NCBI GenBank assembly: GCA_022432975.1 | Contig: CM039502.1 | Span: 75,852,286 to 75,916,285, forward strand | From: Begonia masoniana | Taxonomy: Eukaryota > Streptophyta > Magnoliopsida > Cucurbitales > Begoniaceae | DNA length: 64,000 nucleotides | Direction of reading: 5' to 3' | Part shown: piece by piece, positions 1-11,127 of the stretch | Layout: each line of letters opens with the position of its first letter | Numbering within the stretch: position 1 is the stretch's first letter | Position numbers and translations under genes: made by a program | Notes under the pieces: generated by a model | What the model saw: only the letters and a program-made list of their open reading frames with translations | Told to the model about the DNA's origin: nothing | The model's database searches: none

Positions 1-207
1 TCAGTTCTTTTTTTTTTTAATTTTTTTAATTTTTTTATATGCCTTTAGATGACATCACATTAAGTTATATATAGCATTCTAGGTGCTATTTAATATCAAA
101 GAAGCTATGAACCGTGGAATCTATTTATTTGGAGAAAGCCAAGGAGAAAAAGGAGTAATTGTTCAGGATGTTGAACTAGAATATTAATAAGTTTAGGATG
201 GTATTAA
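1..207. other. left edge; no firm gene
   Basis: The stretch is A+T-rich and precedes the 9-bp target duplication of the Mutator-like element. After an AG at 81-82 there is an open plus-strand frame from 83 to a TAA at 185-187 (34 residues, containing IKEAMNRGIYLFGES). It could be the last exon of a gene lying to the left, but I do not recognise the peptide and the window gives no upstream exon. Confidence 0.2.
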
Positions 208-216
208 TTCTTAATA

Positions 217-1285
217 AGGTAAATATAAAATAAAACACTAAATTATATAATATTTTTCAATTCAAATACTGAACAATTTTTTTCGTCAATTCTAACATCA
301 AATTATTCACCGTTAGCAAATTGACCCACTCTGTTAAATAAACGTTAAAAATTATACAATTCAGACACGGAACTATGAAGTATTTTTAATTTAAACACTT
401 ATTGACAAATTACGATATCACCTTCTTGAAATCAAGCATCTTCTTAATTCAAAACCCAAATTAAACCCTAACCACCAAGAATGGCAATTATGGCCACATA
501 TTCGGGCCTCACGCCCGAACATTGCATCTCGTAAAAGCTCTCCAATGCTCGATCAAAATCACCCATTTTAACAAACCCATCAATCATAGTTGTCCAAGAA
601 ATTACATCTCTTCCAGGCATTCTGTCCAACATCTCAACCGCATCCCCTACCTGCCAACATACTTCATATACCAATCAATCATTGTATTCCAACACATTGA
701 GTTCTTCTCTCTCAGCTCAACAACTCTAGCCAAACCCATTTTACCAAACTTCAAATACATATCAATAAGATCAATTCCCACAATAAAATTTTCTTTATCC
801 AACCCCGTTTATGGGCATAACCATAAAAGGAAGCCCCCAATCTCCGACTATCCAGAGTAAAATCCGCACAAGCAGAGAGAAATGTGATAATCGTACTATG
901 GTTGGGCTCCACACCCAAAATTCTCATCCTTGTGAACTCTGTGGCAGAGTGCGGTGCTCTTCCAAGAAGGTATATGTTCTTGGGTAGTAGTGAGATGATT
1001 TTTTTTTTTTCAATTTTTTTCTTTGGTGGTTAGGGTTTAGTTTGGTTTTTGAACCGAGAAGATACTTGATTTCAAGTGGGTGACATCATAATTTGTCAAT
1101 TCAATGTTTGAATTGAAAATACCTCATAGTTCAATGTGTAAATTGCATGATTTTTAACATCCATTTAACAGAGTTAGTCGATTTGCTAATGGTGGATAGT
1201 TTGATATTCGAATTGATAAAAAAAATTATTCAGTGTTTGAATTGAAAAACACCTAATAATTCAGTGTCTTATTTAATCTTTACCC
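217..1285. mobile_element. Pack-MULE-like element carrying a PPR gene fragment
   Basis: The two ends are long inverted repeats: 217-480 aligns along its whole length with the reverse complement of 1019-1285, with scattered mismatches. Both start close to GGTAAA. The element is bounded by a perfect 9-bp direct repeat, ttcttaata, at 208-216 and 1286-1294. Long terminal inverted repeats with a 9-bp duplication are the hallmark of Mutator-like elements. The 0.5-kb interior holds no transposase but a piece of a pentatricopeptide-repeat gene, the definition of a Pack-MULE. It sits just upstream of the first visible TPR-DnaJ exon. Confidence 0.85.
474..939 (-). pseudogene. captured PPR gene fragment (CLB19/PDE247-like)
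   Basis: Read on the minus strand, the interior of the Mutator-like element encodes consecutive PPR motifs in broken frames. The first stretch contains GVEPNHSTIITFLSACADF. A shifted frame follows with NSMCWNTMIDWYMKY. A last frame contains MPGRDVISWTTMIDGFVK and SGVRPEYVAIIA. At least two frameshifts and a truncation at the inverted-repeat boundary exclude a working protein. The order of motifs resembles the N-terminal half of the plastid RNA-editing factor CLB19/PDE247 (PLS-class PPR). That assignment is from memory of the family, so another PLS-class PPR is possible. The fragment lacks a start codon, the remaining repeats and the E domain. Confidence 0.7.
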
Positions 1286-2455
1286 TTCTTAATATAGCCT
1301 AATATATAATTGTTGTCACATGTGAATGTTTTAAATTATAAGGAGATAATGATGTCATTTTATATAACCATTAATCTAAAATTTCAAGCTATGAATGTGA
1401 GGTTATAATCATTTTATTATTTCTTCACGATCCGAAGATTTATGTTGTCTAAATGTTTCCTATATCTAAAGCTTTTCTAGTCTCCTTGAGGATGGAGATT
1501 AAGTTCTTTATTAATTCCTTGTGAACTGGCGGCCTTCATATGATTCAAACCTATGTGTAAATGACAGAATAAGGGGAATGATGCATTTCGATCCGGAAAA
1601 TTTGCTGAAGCAATAGAGTATTACACTGCCGCTTTATCAATGAATTTTCAGTCCCGCTCTTTTGCGGCAATCTGTCTATGTAACCGTGCTGCTGCTTACC
1701 AAGCTTTGCGGCAAATTGTTGATGCAATTGCAGATTGCAGTCTCGCCATAGCCCTTGATGGAAATTATATAAAGGTTTTCTTTCATAATTTATTTACTTA
1801 TTATCATTTGGTTCGTAAATAGGCCATCTGCATACATGTTTTTCATTGAAGATTCTGATTCTGATTGAGATGTTAAAATGTTGCACATGGGTTGAGAAGT
1901 AATTAGCATCTAAGTACACGCTCTAACAAGAATGAATGTTAGATAACAAATCATATCATTATGGAGGTACTTAATTTCATGGCCAAATTCAATGTTTATG
2001 TTGATTGATTCCTTACTCGAACGTTTGGTATTTACTGTGGTCCAATATCTTCTTCAAGGTAAACAAAAATTGTAGCACACCTATCATTTTAAAGTTGAGA
2101 AATGAATGAGGTTGTCTTATTAATTTTGTTTATGTGGCTACAGGTTCTATGATTTTTTCTGTGTTAGCCTCTTTCGAACGAAAATATTGCTTCCTTAAAA
2201 TTTCCTTGTCTTCTTCCTTTTTAATGCAAATTAGCATTTCAACGAAAAAAAAGAGTGAATATATTGCTTTATTGAATACTAGTTAGATAGCCACATTTTA
2301 CTGGTAGGTTTGATGCAGCATGAATATTGGTAGTTAAACTTGATTAGTCTGGCCACTGTTGACATAAACAAATGGCCGAAGTTTCTCAAACATAGAAAGC
2401 AGGTTGCTGTTTCACACCATAATTCAGATTCTTGATATGGCTCAAAAATAAGAAA

Positions 2456-4712
2456 TGTTAATTTCCAGAGAAGAAATTACTTTCTCGATGTATTTCATTC
2501 ATCGTATAGGTAATATTTATACATAAAATTAAGAATTAAAGTAAGGAAAAAATCAAATCAAATTTCCCTAATACAGCTCCTACATAAATACGAAATCAGA
2601 TCTCCCTAATTATGGAAAATATTAAACCAATTGAATATATACAATTCGTAACCCTCTTCCTCAATCTGATGCATAGATGTTTATCATGCACAACTTGTTA
2701 AAAAGGTTAATCCATTCGATTTTCACTTAGAGCTTTTGTGAGCAGGTCTCCTACTTGCTCTCTATTCCTCACACTCTATAGAAATTAGTCTTTATATCTT
2801 TTCACGAATGAAATGATAGTCAATTTCAATGTGTTTAGTTTGTTCATGAAATATCATATTAGAAGCAATACAAAGCGCGGTTTGATTATTACACCATAAT
2901 TTAATTGGTACTGAAGTTTTAAGGCCAATTTCAATCAATAATTGATTTATCCATATGATTTCATAGGTAGCTTGTGTCATAGCTCAGTATTCAGACTCTG
3001 CACTAGACCGAGAAACAATATGTTGTTTCTTACTTTTATGCGAAATTGAATTTCTTCCAACAAAAATGCAATAATTAGTGGTAGATTTTCTATTCATCTT
3101 TGAGTCTGCCCAACCTGCATATGAGAAGCACTCAATAAGAGTATACCCATAATTCCATAAAAGATGCCACGCCTAGGGGCTCTTTTCAAGTAGCACAAAA
3201 TTTGCTCTACTTCTGCCCAATGATTAACAATTAGAAAAGACAGAAATTGACTTACGATATTGACATAGTATGCAATAATTAGTGGTAGATTTTCTATTCA
3301 TCTTTGAGTCTGCCCAACCTGCATATGAGAAGCACTCAATAAGAGTATACCCATAATTCCATAAAAGATGCCACGCCTAGGGGCTCTTTTCAAGTAGCAC
3401 AAAATTTGCTCTACTTCTGCCCAATGATTAACAATTAGAAAAGACAGAAATTGACTTACGATATTGACATAGTATGCAATATTACTATACGATAAATGAC
3501 CATCTTTGTAAGTTGTAAATTATGAATCATTGATGTACTTCTTAATTTTGCTCCAAATTTTCTAGTTTCAATTAATAAGTCAAGTACATATTTCCTTTGA
3601 CATAGAAAGATTCCTTTTTGTTTCGCATTACCTCAACTCTCAAAAACACTTCAATTCTCTCAAGTCTTTCGTGAGTACGAAGAAAAGCTTTAAGGCCAGA
3701 AATTCCATTGACATCACTTCCGATAATGACAACATCATCAACATATATTACTAGAATAACAATGCCAACTTTAGACTATTTATAGATCACTCAGTGATCT
3801 GTCGTGCCCGTTTTCATTCCCAACTTTTCAAGTGTCTGACTGAACTTTCCAAACCAACCTCGAGAACTTCGTTTTATACCATCCGACAATTTACAAAGAT
3901 AATAAACTTTCTTGTACTCTCCCTAAGCAACAAACCTAGGAGGTTGCTCAATAAAGACTTCTTCTTGAAGATCGCCATGCAAAAAGACATTTTTGTATCT
4001 AACTGATGTAAAGGCCAATTATGGATAGTTGTCAAAGAGATAAATAACCTTATAGATGTCAGTATAGCAACATGAAAGAAAGTATCAGAATAATTCACTC
4101 CATACATTTGAGTATATAACCTTTAGCAACAAGACAAGCTTATAGCTTATCTAATGATCTATCTTGATTTACTTGTAAACACCCTTTTGTAACTAATGAT
4201 GACCAAATCTCAAGTATTATTCTCATATAAATAATTCTTCATCTATATCATTGCAATATGCTGACCAAGATGAGATGATGTTTTATTAACAATTTTTAGA
4301 ATAGAAATGGAGTCAAGAGATGAAAAAAAAAAATATGGTGAAGGCGAGAGACGACCATGAGACACAAATGAAGAAATAGATTGATTGCTGAAAATCAACA
4401 ATTACATGAGTTACGCCTATGTAAAGAAAGATTATAGATTACAAATTATTTACAGTTATAATGTAATAATTGTAACTGTTAGTTCCTAAATAAATTTCTG
4501 CTCACTAGGGCGGGAAAAAACATATAATTTGAAAAAAATATTACTCTGATACCATGTGAATTTTCAGAGAAGAAAATACTTTCTCGATGTATTTCATTCA
4601 TCGTATTAGTAATATTTATGCACAAAATTGGTAACTATGCAATTCAAAATGAAATCAGGTCTCCCTAATTATAAAAAATATTGAACTTATTGAATATATG
4701 AAATTCGTAACA
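2456..4712 (-). mobile_element. internally deleted Copia LTR retrotransposon
   Basis: LTRs lie at 4555-4712 (5' in element sense) and about 2456-2652 (3'). They begin TGTTACGAA and are flanked by a perfect 5-bp duplication, agaaa, at 2451-2455 and 4713-4717. Next to the 5' LTR, 4544-4554 is the complement of TGGTATCAGAG, the usual primer-binding site for initiator tRNA-Met. A purine-rich tract (GAGGAAGAGG) precedes the 3' LTR. The minus strand encodes decayed reverse transcriptase (about 3560-4107; NYSDTF, TSIRLFISL) and Copia RNase H (2792-2980; LWCNNQTALCIASN, TKHIEIDYHFIREK). Gag, protease and integrase are missing. It sits in an intron of the TPR-DnaJ gene. Confidence 0.85.
3068..3475. 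repeat. perfect 204-bp tandem duplication inside the Copia element
   Basis: The 204 bases 3068-3271 are repeated head-to-tail at 3272-3475, and I see no mismatch between the copies. The identity contrasts with the many stops in the surrounding element, so the duplication is later than the decay, or is an assembly artefact. Confidence 0.9.
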
Positions 4713-6563
4713 AGAAAGAAACAATTTAAAGGTTATTCGATATCCTACTTCCTCTGGTTACTGTGCTTGTAATAAATTTGTCTCCCTTTCTTTTTGAAGA
4801 ATTTTTGGTGAGTTTAAGATTCATGCAAATAGCCATTTTTTGTAAAGCTTCTTGGAGTGCAGTGTTTTTTCATAGCTTCCATATTCATTTATTTGTTTTA
4901 GACAAAAAACAATGATTGTACCAAACCTTCTATATCTAGTCATGAAATAGTCATTATGTTACTTCTGTCGTTTCACAGGCAATTTCCAAAAGGGCCAATT
5001 TGCATGAGATGATCAGAGATTATGAACAAGCAGTTAATGACCTCCAGAAACTTAATTTCATTCTGGAAAATCAATCTAACGACACCGGCAAACAGTCTAG
5101 CACGCTAAACAGATCCACCATCAATGTCGAATTGAGAAAAGCTTGCAAACGTCTGCCTTTAATGGAAGAAGAAGCTAAGAAAGGAATTCCCTGGATTTGT
5201 ATCTCATCTTGTAAGTTAAGCATTTTTAAGTATTCACGTATCTTCATATTTTCTTGAAGTTTTTTACACTGCCTACAATATGTTTGGTGGGAAAAAAGCT
5301 CCGAATTTGAAGTTTGGAAAGGACCATGTCTGTTCCTTTTTTATTGCTAGTAGTAAAAATATTGTATTAACACAAAGACTGTACAACCCAGGATCCTTGA
5401 AATTTTATACCAAGTTCACCGTTTTGCCTAGATTTCTAACGCAGAGCACAAAGTGTGACAAAATGAAGATAAAAGATTAATATCAATTTTTTTGCCATTT
5501 TCTTATCCTATGATTTAATATTTCTATGTCAGGGGCGTAAAACCATCTGACACGGCTTCTGATATAAAAAAAGCATATCGAAAGGCAGCCCTCAGACATC
5601 ACCCCGACAAGGTTGGTGCGTTCATTTCATTTTATTTTCACGTAAGCTGATGTTTTTACTCATTGTGATTCCAATTTTTTTTTCTTGTACTCGCATTTAG
5701 GTTGGCCAATTTGTTGTAAGAAGTGAGAGCGGAAATGAAGTGCAAATCTGGAAAGAAATCTCTAATGAGGTTCACAGGGATGCTGACAAGCTATTTAAGA
5801 TAATTGGAGAGTCTCATGCTGTACTTTCCAACCCCGACAAGGTTTGCAGCCATAAAACTTAAAAATGAGTTCCATGCGTAATATTTATTGTTATAGAGTT
5901 GTGATCACGAGAAGCTTATGAGAGCATTTCTACATCAAGTTATGGCATGTCATTTATTTATTGGTACAAGAAATATTTTTATTTTTATCTATGATTATTA
6001 CTTCATAAATAATGAATGACACGTTAGTGAAATTAAAATATACATCAGGTATTCCTTATAAGCAAATATATGAGATACTGACGTAGCACTCACTTTGTAT
6101 GAACATCTTAGAATGAAAATGGCACATTTGAGGGTCTGGTGCTGTTTGGCTATTCGTCAGTGTTTATTGATGTAGAAGAGAGGTCGGATTAAGAAAACTA
6201 AAGACGAGAGAGGAATTAAGTGGAATAGATAACAGTAGAGCGAGAGAAGGGTGATTAAAGCAATGTTAACCTGCCACACACTCGAACTTGATTGAATAGT
6301 TTGACTACTTAGTTTGCTAGTTCTAATCCTGGACACTTGCATTTCAGAATTTGCTGATAAAATAATTCCTGTTGGAGCCTTTTAATTTTGGTCTTCCATT
6401 TGTGTAACAGCGATCACAATATGATCTTGAAGAGGACATGAGAAAAGCTGCAAAGAAAAGTGAGAGAAGTAGCAACAGAAGCCCGTCGTGTGCGAAAAGC
6501 TCACATAGGCAAGGCTCTCATGAAAACTGGAAGACATGGACGAATTCCGATCAAAGGTGGTAA

Positions 6564-7399
6564 CTACAGGAGTTCCCTCTGAAAAAGACTAAAAAATTTG
6601 CAACAACGCAAATCAAGACTCAACCGATCCACCCCAGACCTTCAAGTGAATTATCTGGCAATCGGTATTGACTTATTCTCTCCTCTGAATTTCTGTCCCA
6701 GGAGAAATGGCTTGCAGTGATTTTAAGTTCTCCTCAAGTCAAAACCCAGGAAGAAGAAACCTGGTCCTTCCAGCTAAAAGCTAGTGAAAGAGGAGGTATA
6801 TTTATATTTTTCCAATTATTACATGAAAGGTAACATTGATTTTAAGCTATGCATGTAAACTTGAATTCTATGTAGCGATGGCAGCTTAAGATTGGGCTCG
6901 ACGAAAACCTGAGCTGCCCCAATTTTGGTTTTATAATAACTGATTTCTTCATTTTTGCTTGGTTTGATACTGATTTTAATTTTTTTTTCAATTTAAATTT
7001 TAGTTAGCTTAGATTCAATTTGAGCCGATTTGGTTATGTAATTTTTAAAATTAAAATTACAAAATATATAAATATTGTAATACTAATTCGGATTATTTTA
7101 TTCAAAAAAAAAAATTAAAACTAAGTTCATCAACTTTTAAATTTTAAGTTTAATCTGTAATTTACCATTTTCCTAAAAAACAAAGTATAAAACTTGAGTC
7201 AAGCTCCATCAATCTTCATTTCTCATAAACCATTGCATGTCAAACGATTGCATCTTATGAGCATTCAAAGTGTAAAAACGTTTACACGACACAGCATTAA
7301 ACTAACGTAGAGAGCTGTAAGAACGGTTGATCAGATATCAGCCTAAACATGATTGAGAAAACCAAACAAACCCAGACTTCAAAAACAAATATTTACACT
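6564..7399. other. intergenic, converging 3' ends
   Basis: This lies between the TAA of the plus-strand TPR-DnaJ gene and the stop of the minus-strand calcium-sensor gene, so it should hold both 3' UTRs. Beyond A/T-rich tracts nothing coding or repetitive was recognised. Confidence 0.5.
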
Positions 7400-9069
7400 T
7401 CAAGCAATCAGGAAGGGCAGGACAGTGAGCATAAAGTTCTCGTAAGTGAAAGTCGCCGAACCCGAGTATGAAGAGTCATTTTCCTTGAATTTCTCCGTCA
7501 GCCCCTGCCACAATTATCACTACTTTATAATTACATAATTGCTAAATTTTAGCTAGTGAAAAACAAAGATATGGTGCTCACCTTTACAGTAAGACAACAC
7601 CTGTAATTTAGGAAATACGAGAATTAGATTCAGACTAATCAAAATAGAAGACAAATAACTTTTCTCTTTTTTGTGTAAATGATCAACTCTTATTGTATTA
7701 GATCAAAATGAGGTACAAATTCGAAGGTTACTCGATGAAGTTATCGTATTCGATCGCCCGGCTTTTTCCTCCGCTTTTATCAAACTTAGCCACCAGCAAA
7801 TCCAAAACCACAGGTGAGACTGAAAATCCTAAACTCGAAAGTGCTTCGCGCAACTCAGAATCATCGATTTTCCCACTTCTGTCCCTATCAAATCTCTCAA
7901 AAATAGCCTGAACCAATCCCACCATGATATAAGAACAGCAATCAAACTCTTAAGCTCATAAAATCTAAATCTGAACCTTACCCTCCAGTTCTGAAGACCA
8001 TAAAACAGTGCAGTAAACTCCTTGGACCCTGAAGAAAAAAGGGAAAAATTTTAAACAAATATAAACTGAGAAGCATTAACAGTATCAGAAGGATTTGATT
8101 GCAACACACGAATTTCATACAGTTCTTCTAATATGTAATTTTTGTTTTCTTTTAGATTTATTTACTTTTTATCTTAGAAATTATTAATACTAAGGTAATA
8201 ACTTATATTGCATGAAGAACTGATACAGAGCCAGCGTGACATAAAGGACCCCACTTTGACTTTTCATAGTCTCTCTCGATAGGCAAAGCATCACGTGTTA
8301 CGATTTTTGTCAAGTGGCAAGTGGCAAGTGGCAAGTGGCACCGTAAGAAAGGAAGGGCAGGACTGCAAAATTGTGGACATGATATGGTCATTACTGACCT
8401 TGCCATGAATGTCCCTAACAATGGAGAGGAGCAACTAAGAAGAGTTCATCTCAAATCGGATATGATCCGAGGTCACCCACGTACACTACAAGCGTAGGTT
8501 AGCTTCCAAATACTAAATTGTGCACCAAAAATGAAACTAAACCCTAAACGCAAAATTTCAAAAATGGAAGTGCAGAGATGGAAATGGAAATGGAGATGTA
8601 GAGAGAAAGAGAGATCACCGATCTTCCGAACGTTGGTATTTGTGAAATTATACATGAGGAGATGAACAGTCCTGAGGCTAAAGCTCTGACTATAAGAAGA
8701 AAGAGCCCTCTGCAACTCCTTATCGTCAATTAACCCACTCCCATCTTGATCAGCTAGCTGAAAGCACGCAACGATACTCGGATCCGTTCCCGGCGGGAAC
8801 GTCGATGGCACCAGCGCCGCGAAAGGGCTTCCGTAAGACGGCGGTGGAGGATAACCGGATCCCCCTCCCCCGTGAGATTGAGGCTGGTATTGAGGTTTGT
8901 CTGTCGGGGGTTTCCCTCCAGGTGGCGCCGCGTAAGGCGCGGATGGTGCCCCGTATGGCGTTGCCACCGGAGCGTAGGGCTGCTGGGTTTGTTGCGGGGA
9001 ACCATAGGACGTCGGCGGCTGGCCGTAACCGTAGCCGTAGCCGGGTTGCTGATGACCGTAACCTGACAT
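7400..9069 (-). CDS. penta-EF-hand calcium-binding protein (CML48/49/50-like)
   Basis: Five minus-strand exons join in frame: 9069-8619, 8028-7982, 7907-7732, 7600-7582 and 7504-7400, giving 265 residues. The N-terminal third is a Gly/Tyr/Pro/Gln-rich low-complexity arm (GYGYGYGQPP). EF hands follow: the first loop DQDGSGLIDDKE and the third DRDRSGKIDDSE keep the canonical Ca2+ ligands; the others are degenerate, as is usual for the ALG-2/sorcin (PEF) group. The C-terminus ends in TVLPFLIA. Plant relatives are CML48-50, thought to be Ca2+-responsive adaptors; the partner here is unknown. The ATG at 9069 starts the MSGYGHQQPGYG arm and is the natural start. The gene looks intact. Confidence 0.9.
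8311..8340. repeat. 7-bp microsatellite in the PEF gene intron 1
   Basis: About four head-to-tail copies of caagtgg lie within the 590-bp first intron (8029-8618). No function is suggested. Confidence 0.8.
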
Positions 9070-9952
9070 TTTTGTACGCGGGAAGAAGAGTACGAGCTGA
9101 GTTTAGTACGAAGATGCCAATGGCGATGGGTGAAATCGTGTAAGAGGTTATATGTAGTATCGGAATTATAAGTTTAGGCTCAACTGGAAGGATAATTACG
9201 AGTTGCCATTCTACTAATGTACTTTTCCACGCGGCGACTTGACTTCCTCTTGCATCTAATTCCGTCTTTTCGCGTCCCCACTCCCACTATGTAATTGTTT
9301 AGTCATTAAAATGTAATAGATAATGTTTAGGGGTAATTAATAAATTAATTGACAATTAGCTACACCTAATAATTATTCTTATTCAATTGTAGTCGTTGCT
9401 TGGACCGTAAGATTACCATCCTCTTTAAATATAAATGTTATTATAAAAATAATTTTACATTTATTTTTTTAAAATTTACTGATATAACAAATAATGATTA
9501 AGATAATTAAAATATAATTAATATTTATAATTATTAATATTATATTAATTACATTGATAACTCTTATTTTGGATATTTAAAAACAGGTATCATTGTTCAA
9601 TGGAGTAGTTGTGGGCATGTGTTTAAACATAAAGTGGACAACGACCGTGTTAATTGGGTCATCCATCTCAACACCTAGTTGGCAACCAAACTGAATTATG
9701 AAACCAGGGACATCATAGCATGACGCGTCCACTGACCACTAATATATTAGTGTTCATAGTATTTGACATTAAAATTTTTTGTTTTTTTTTATTCATTAAA
9801 TATGTCATCATGTCCTCTAAATAAAAGATAAATTACATTCGATTGCCAGATCCCTTATTAGAGTTCGAACTGTTTTTTTTTTGTTGTTTTTTTTTTTTGA
9901 CGAATAAAACTTTGTTAAATTTAATGTGTATATCATATTTTTTATTTAATCA
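9070..9952. other. promoter side of the PEF gene and A+T-rich spacer
   Basis: This should hold the 5' UTR and promoter of the minus-strand PEF gene, whose ATG ends at 9069. From about 9300 it is mostly A/T runs and no ORF or known repeat was recognised. Confidence 0.4.
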
Positions 9953-9961
9953 AATATTTTA

Positions 9962-10809
9962 GGATAATTATCGATTTGAATCTTGTACTATACACGTTTT
10001 TTCAATTCGCCTCTTGTACTAAAAAAACCGTCAAATCAAATCCCGTATTTTGATTTTGTTATCAGTTTAGACCTTCTATCAACAATTTCATTAAACACTC
10101 ATTTAAAAAATTACTAAACGATCTTGGATTCAGTTGAAATTTTTAGCACATGTTTACTATTTAATGAGAAGATAATCTGAAAAGTTTTGTAATTTTTTAA
10201 CACATGTACGATTTATTGTAATTTTATTTTAGTATTTTATAAAAATATTATAATAAATCATACAAATTTTAAAAAATCACGAAATGTTTTCTATTATCTA
10301 CTCATGATATGTTGAACATGTGAAATTTTTTTCAAATAAATCAAATATCGTTTGGCATTTGTTTAAAAATTAATTTATAAAGTAAAGAAGAAACTGAGAT
10401 TAATTTAACAAAATATCAAAAGATATTGGAATTATTTGAAATTTTTTCAACATGTTCACCACGTTGTGAGTAGATAATAGAAAAATTGTCGTAATTTTTT
10501 AAAAGTTGTATGATTTATTATAATATTTTTATAAAATACTAATATAAAATTACAATAAATCGCACATGTGTTAAAAAATCACGAAAATTTTCAGATTATC
10601 TTCTCATTAAGTAGTGAACATGTGGTAAAAATTTCAACTGAATCCAAGATCGTTTGATAATTTTTTAAATGAGAGTTTAATAAAATTATTGATAGAAGGT
10701 CTAAACTGATAACAAAATCAAAATACAGGGTTCAATTTGACGGCCTTTTTAGTACATGGGGCGAATTGAAAAAACGTGTATAGTACAGGGTTCAAATCAA
10801 TAATTACCC
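9962..10809. mobile_element. non-autonomous Mutator-like fold-back element (MULE-MITE)
   Basis: The outer roughly 300 bp at each end are inverted repeats: GG(A/G)TAATTAT at 9962 matches the complement of the sequence ending at 10809, and the similarity continues inward. The flanks are aatatttta (9953-9961) and aatattttt (10810-10818), an 8/9 match for a 9-bp target duplication. The interior has no ORF. The inner arms contain the ACA(T/C)(G/T)TG-TACGATTTATT type module found again near 36.1, 36.6, 43.2, 43.5 and 50.1 kb. Confidence 0.8.
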
Positions 10810-11127
10810 AATATTTTTAACTCGATTTCTAGTCCGTCTGACTATTTCTATCACGCTTTTTAATCTCTTTTTTTTTTTTTACAATTTCGAACTCTTTCAA
10901 TCTTTTTGACAATTTCAAACTCTCTTGAAAAATTGATAGCACCACACCCAGTACTACAACATATATAAAGTTTCCAATCTCGACTCTCATAAATTTTGAG
11001 GCGACAGAATGCGAACCAACTTCAGGACATAGACTCAGCAAAAACTTATCCCAGTCAAACATAAACAGATTTTTAACACGAAACAGACAAATGGAAAGTT
11101 GATAATTATGTAAGAGGAAGAAGCACG

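Larger units (their letters stand above)
1568..6563 (+). pseudogene. TPR-DnaJ co-chaperone, 3' part, with a frameshift
   Basis: Five plus-strand exons can be read: 1568-1774, 4979-5210, 5533-5611, 5701-5841 and 6411-6563 (TAA). The first two encode TPR repeats (GNDAFRSGKFAEAIEYYTAA; CNRAAAYQAL; DAIADCSLAIALD). The third holds a J-domain with the HPD signature ([15 protein letters not shown]), needed to stimulate Hsp70 ATPase. The arrangement matches plant TPR-DnaJ proteins such as Arabidopsis TPR15/TPR16 (DNAJC7-like). Exon 2 enters in phase 0 but ends one base short for exon 3. Around 5185-5191 the frame changes from KKGIP to the family-like LDLYLIL, implying a one-base deletion. N-terminal exons are absent between the window start and 1567. 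The intron 1775-4978 contains a Copia insertion. It is a truncated or degenerate gene, unless the deletion is an assembly error. Confidence 0.72.

Noticed and set aside
8754..9143. Several overlapping ORFs on both strands across the PEF gene first exon
   Set aside because: They are alternative frames of the G+C-rich Gly/Pro/Tyr exon; the frame with EF-hand continuity is the real one.
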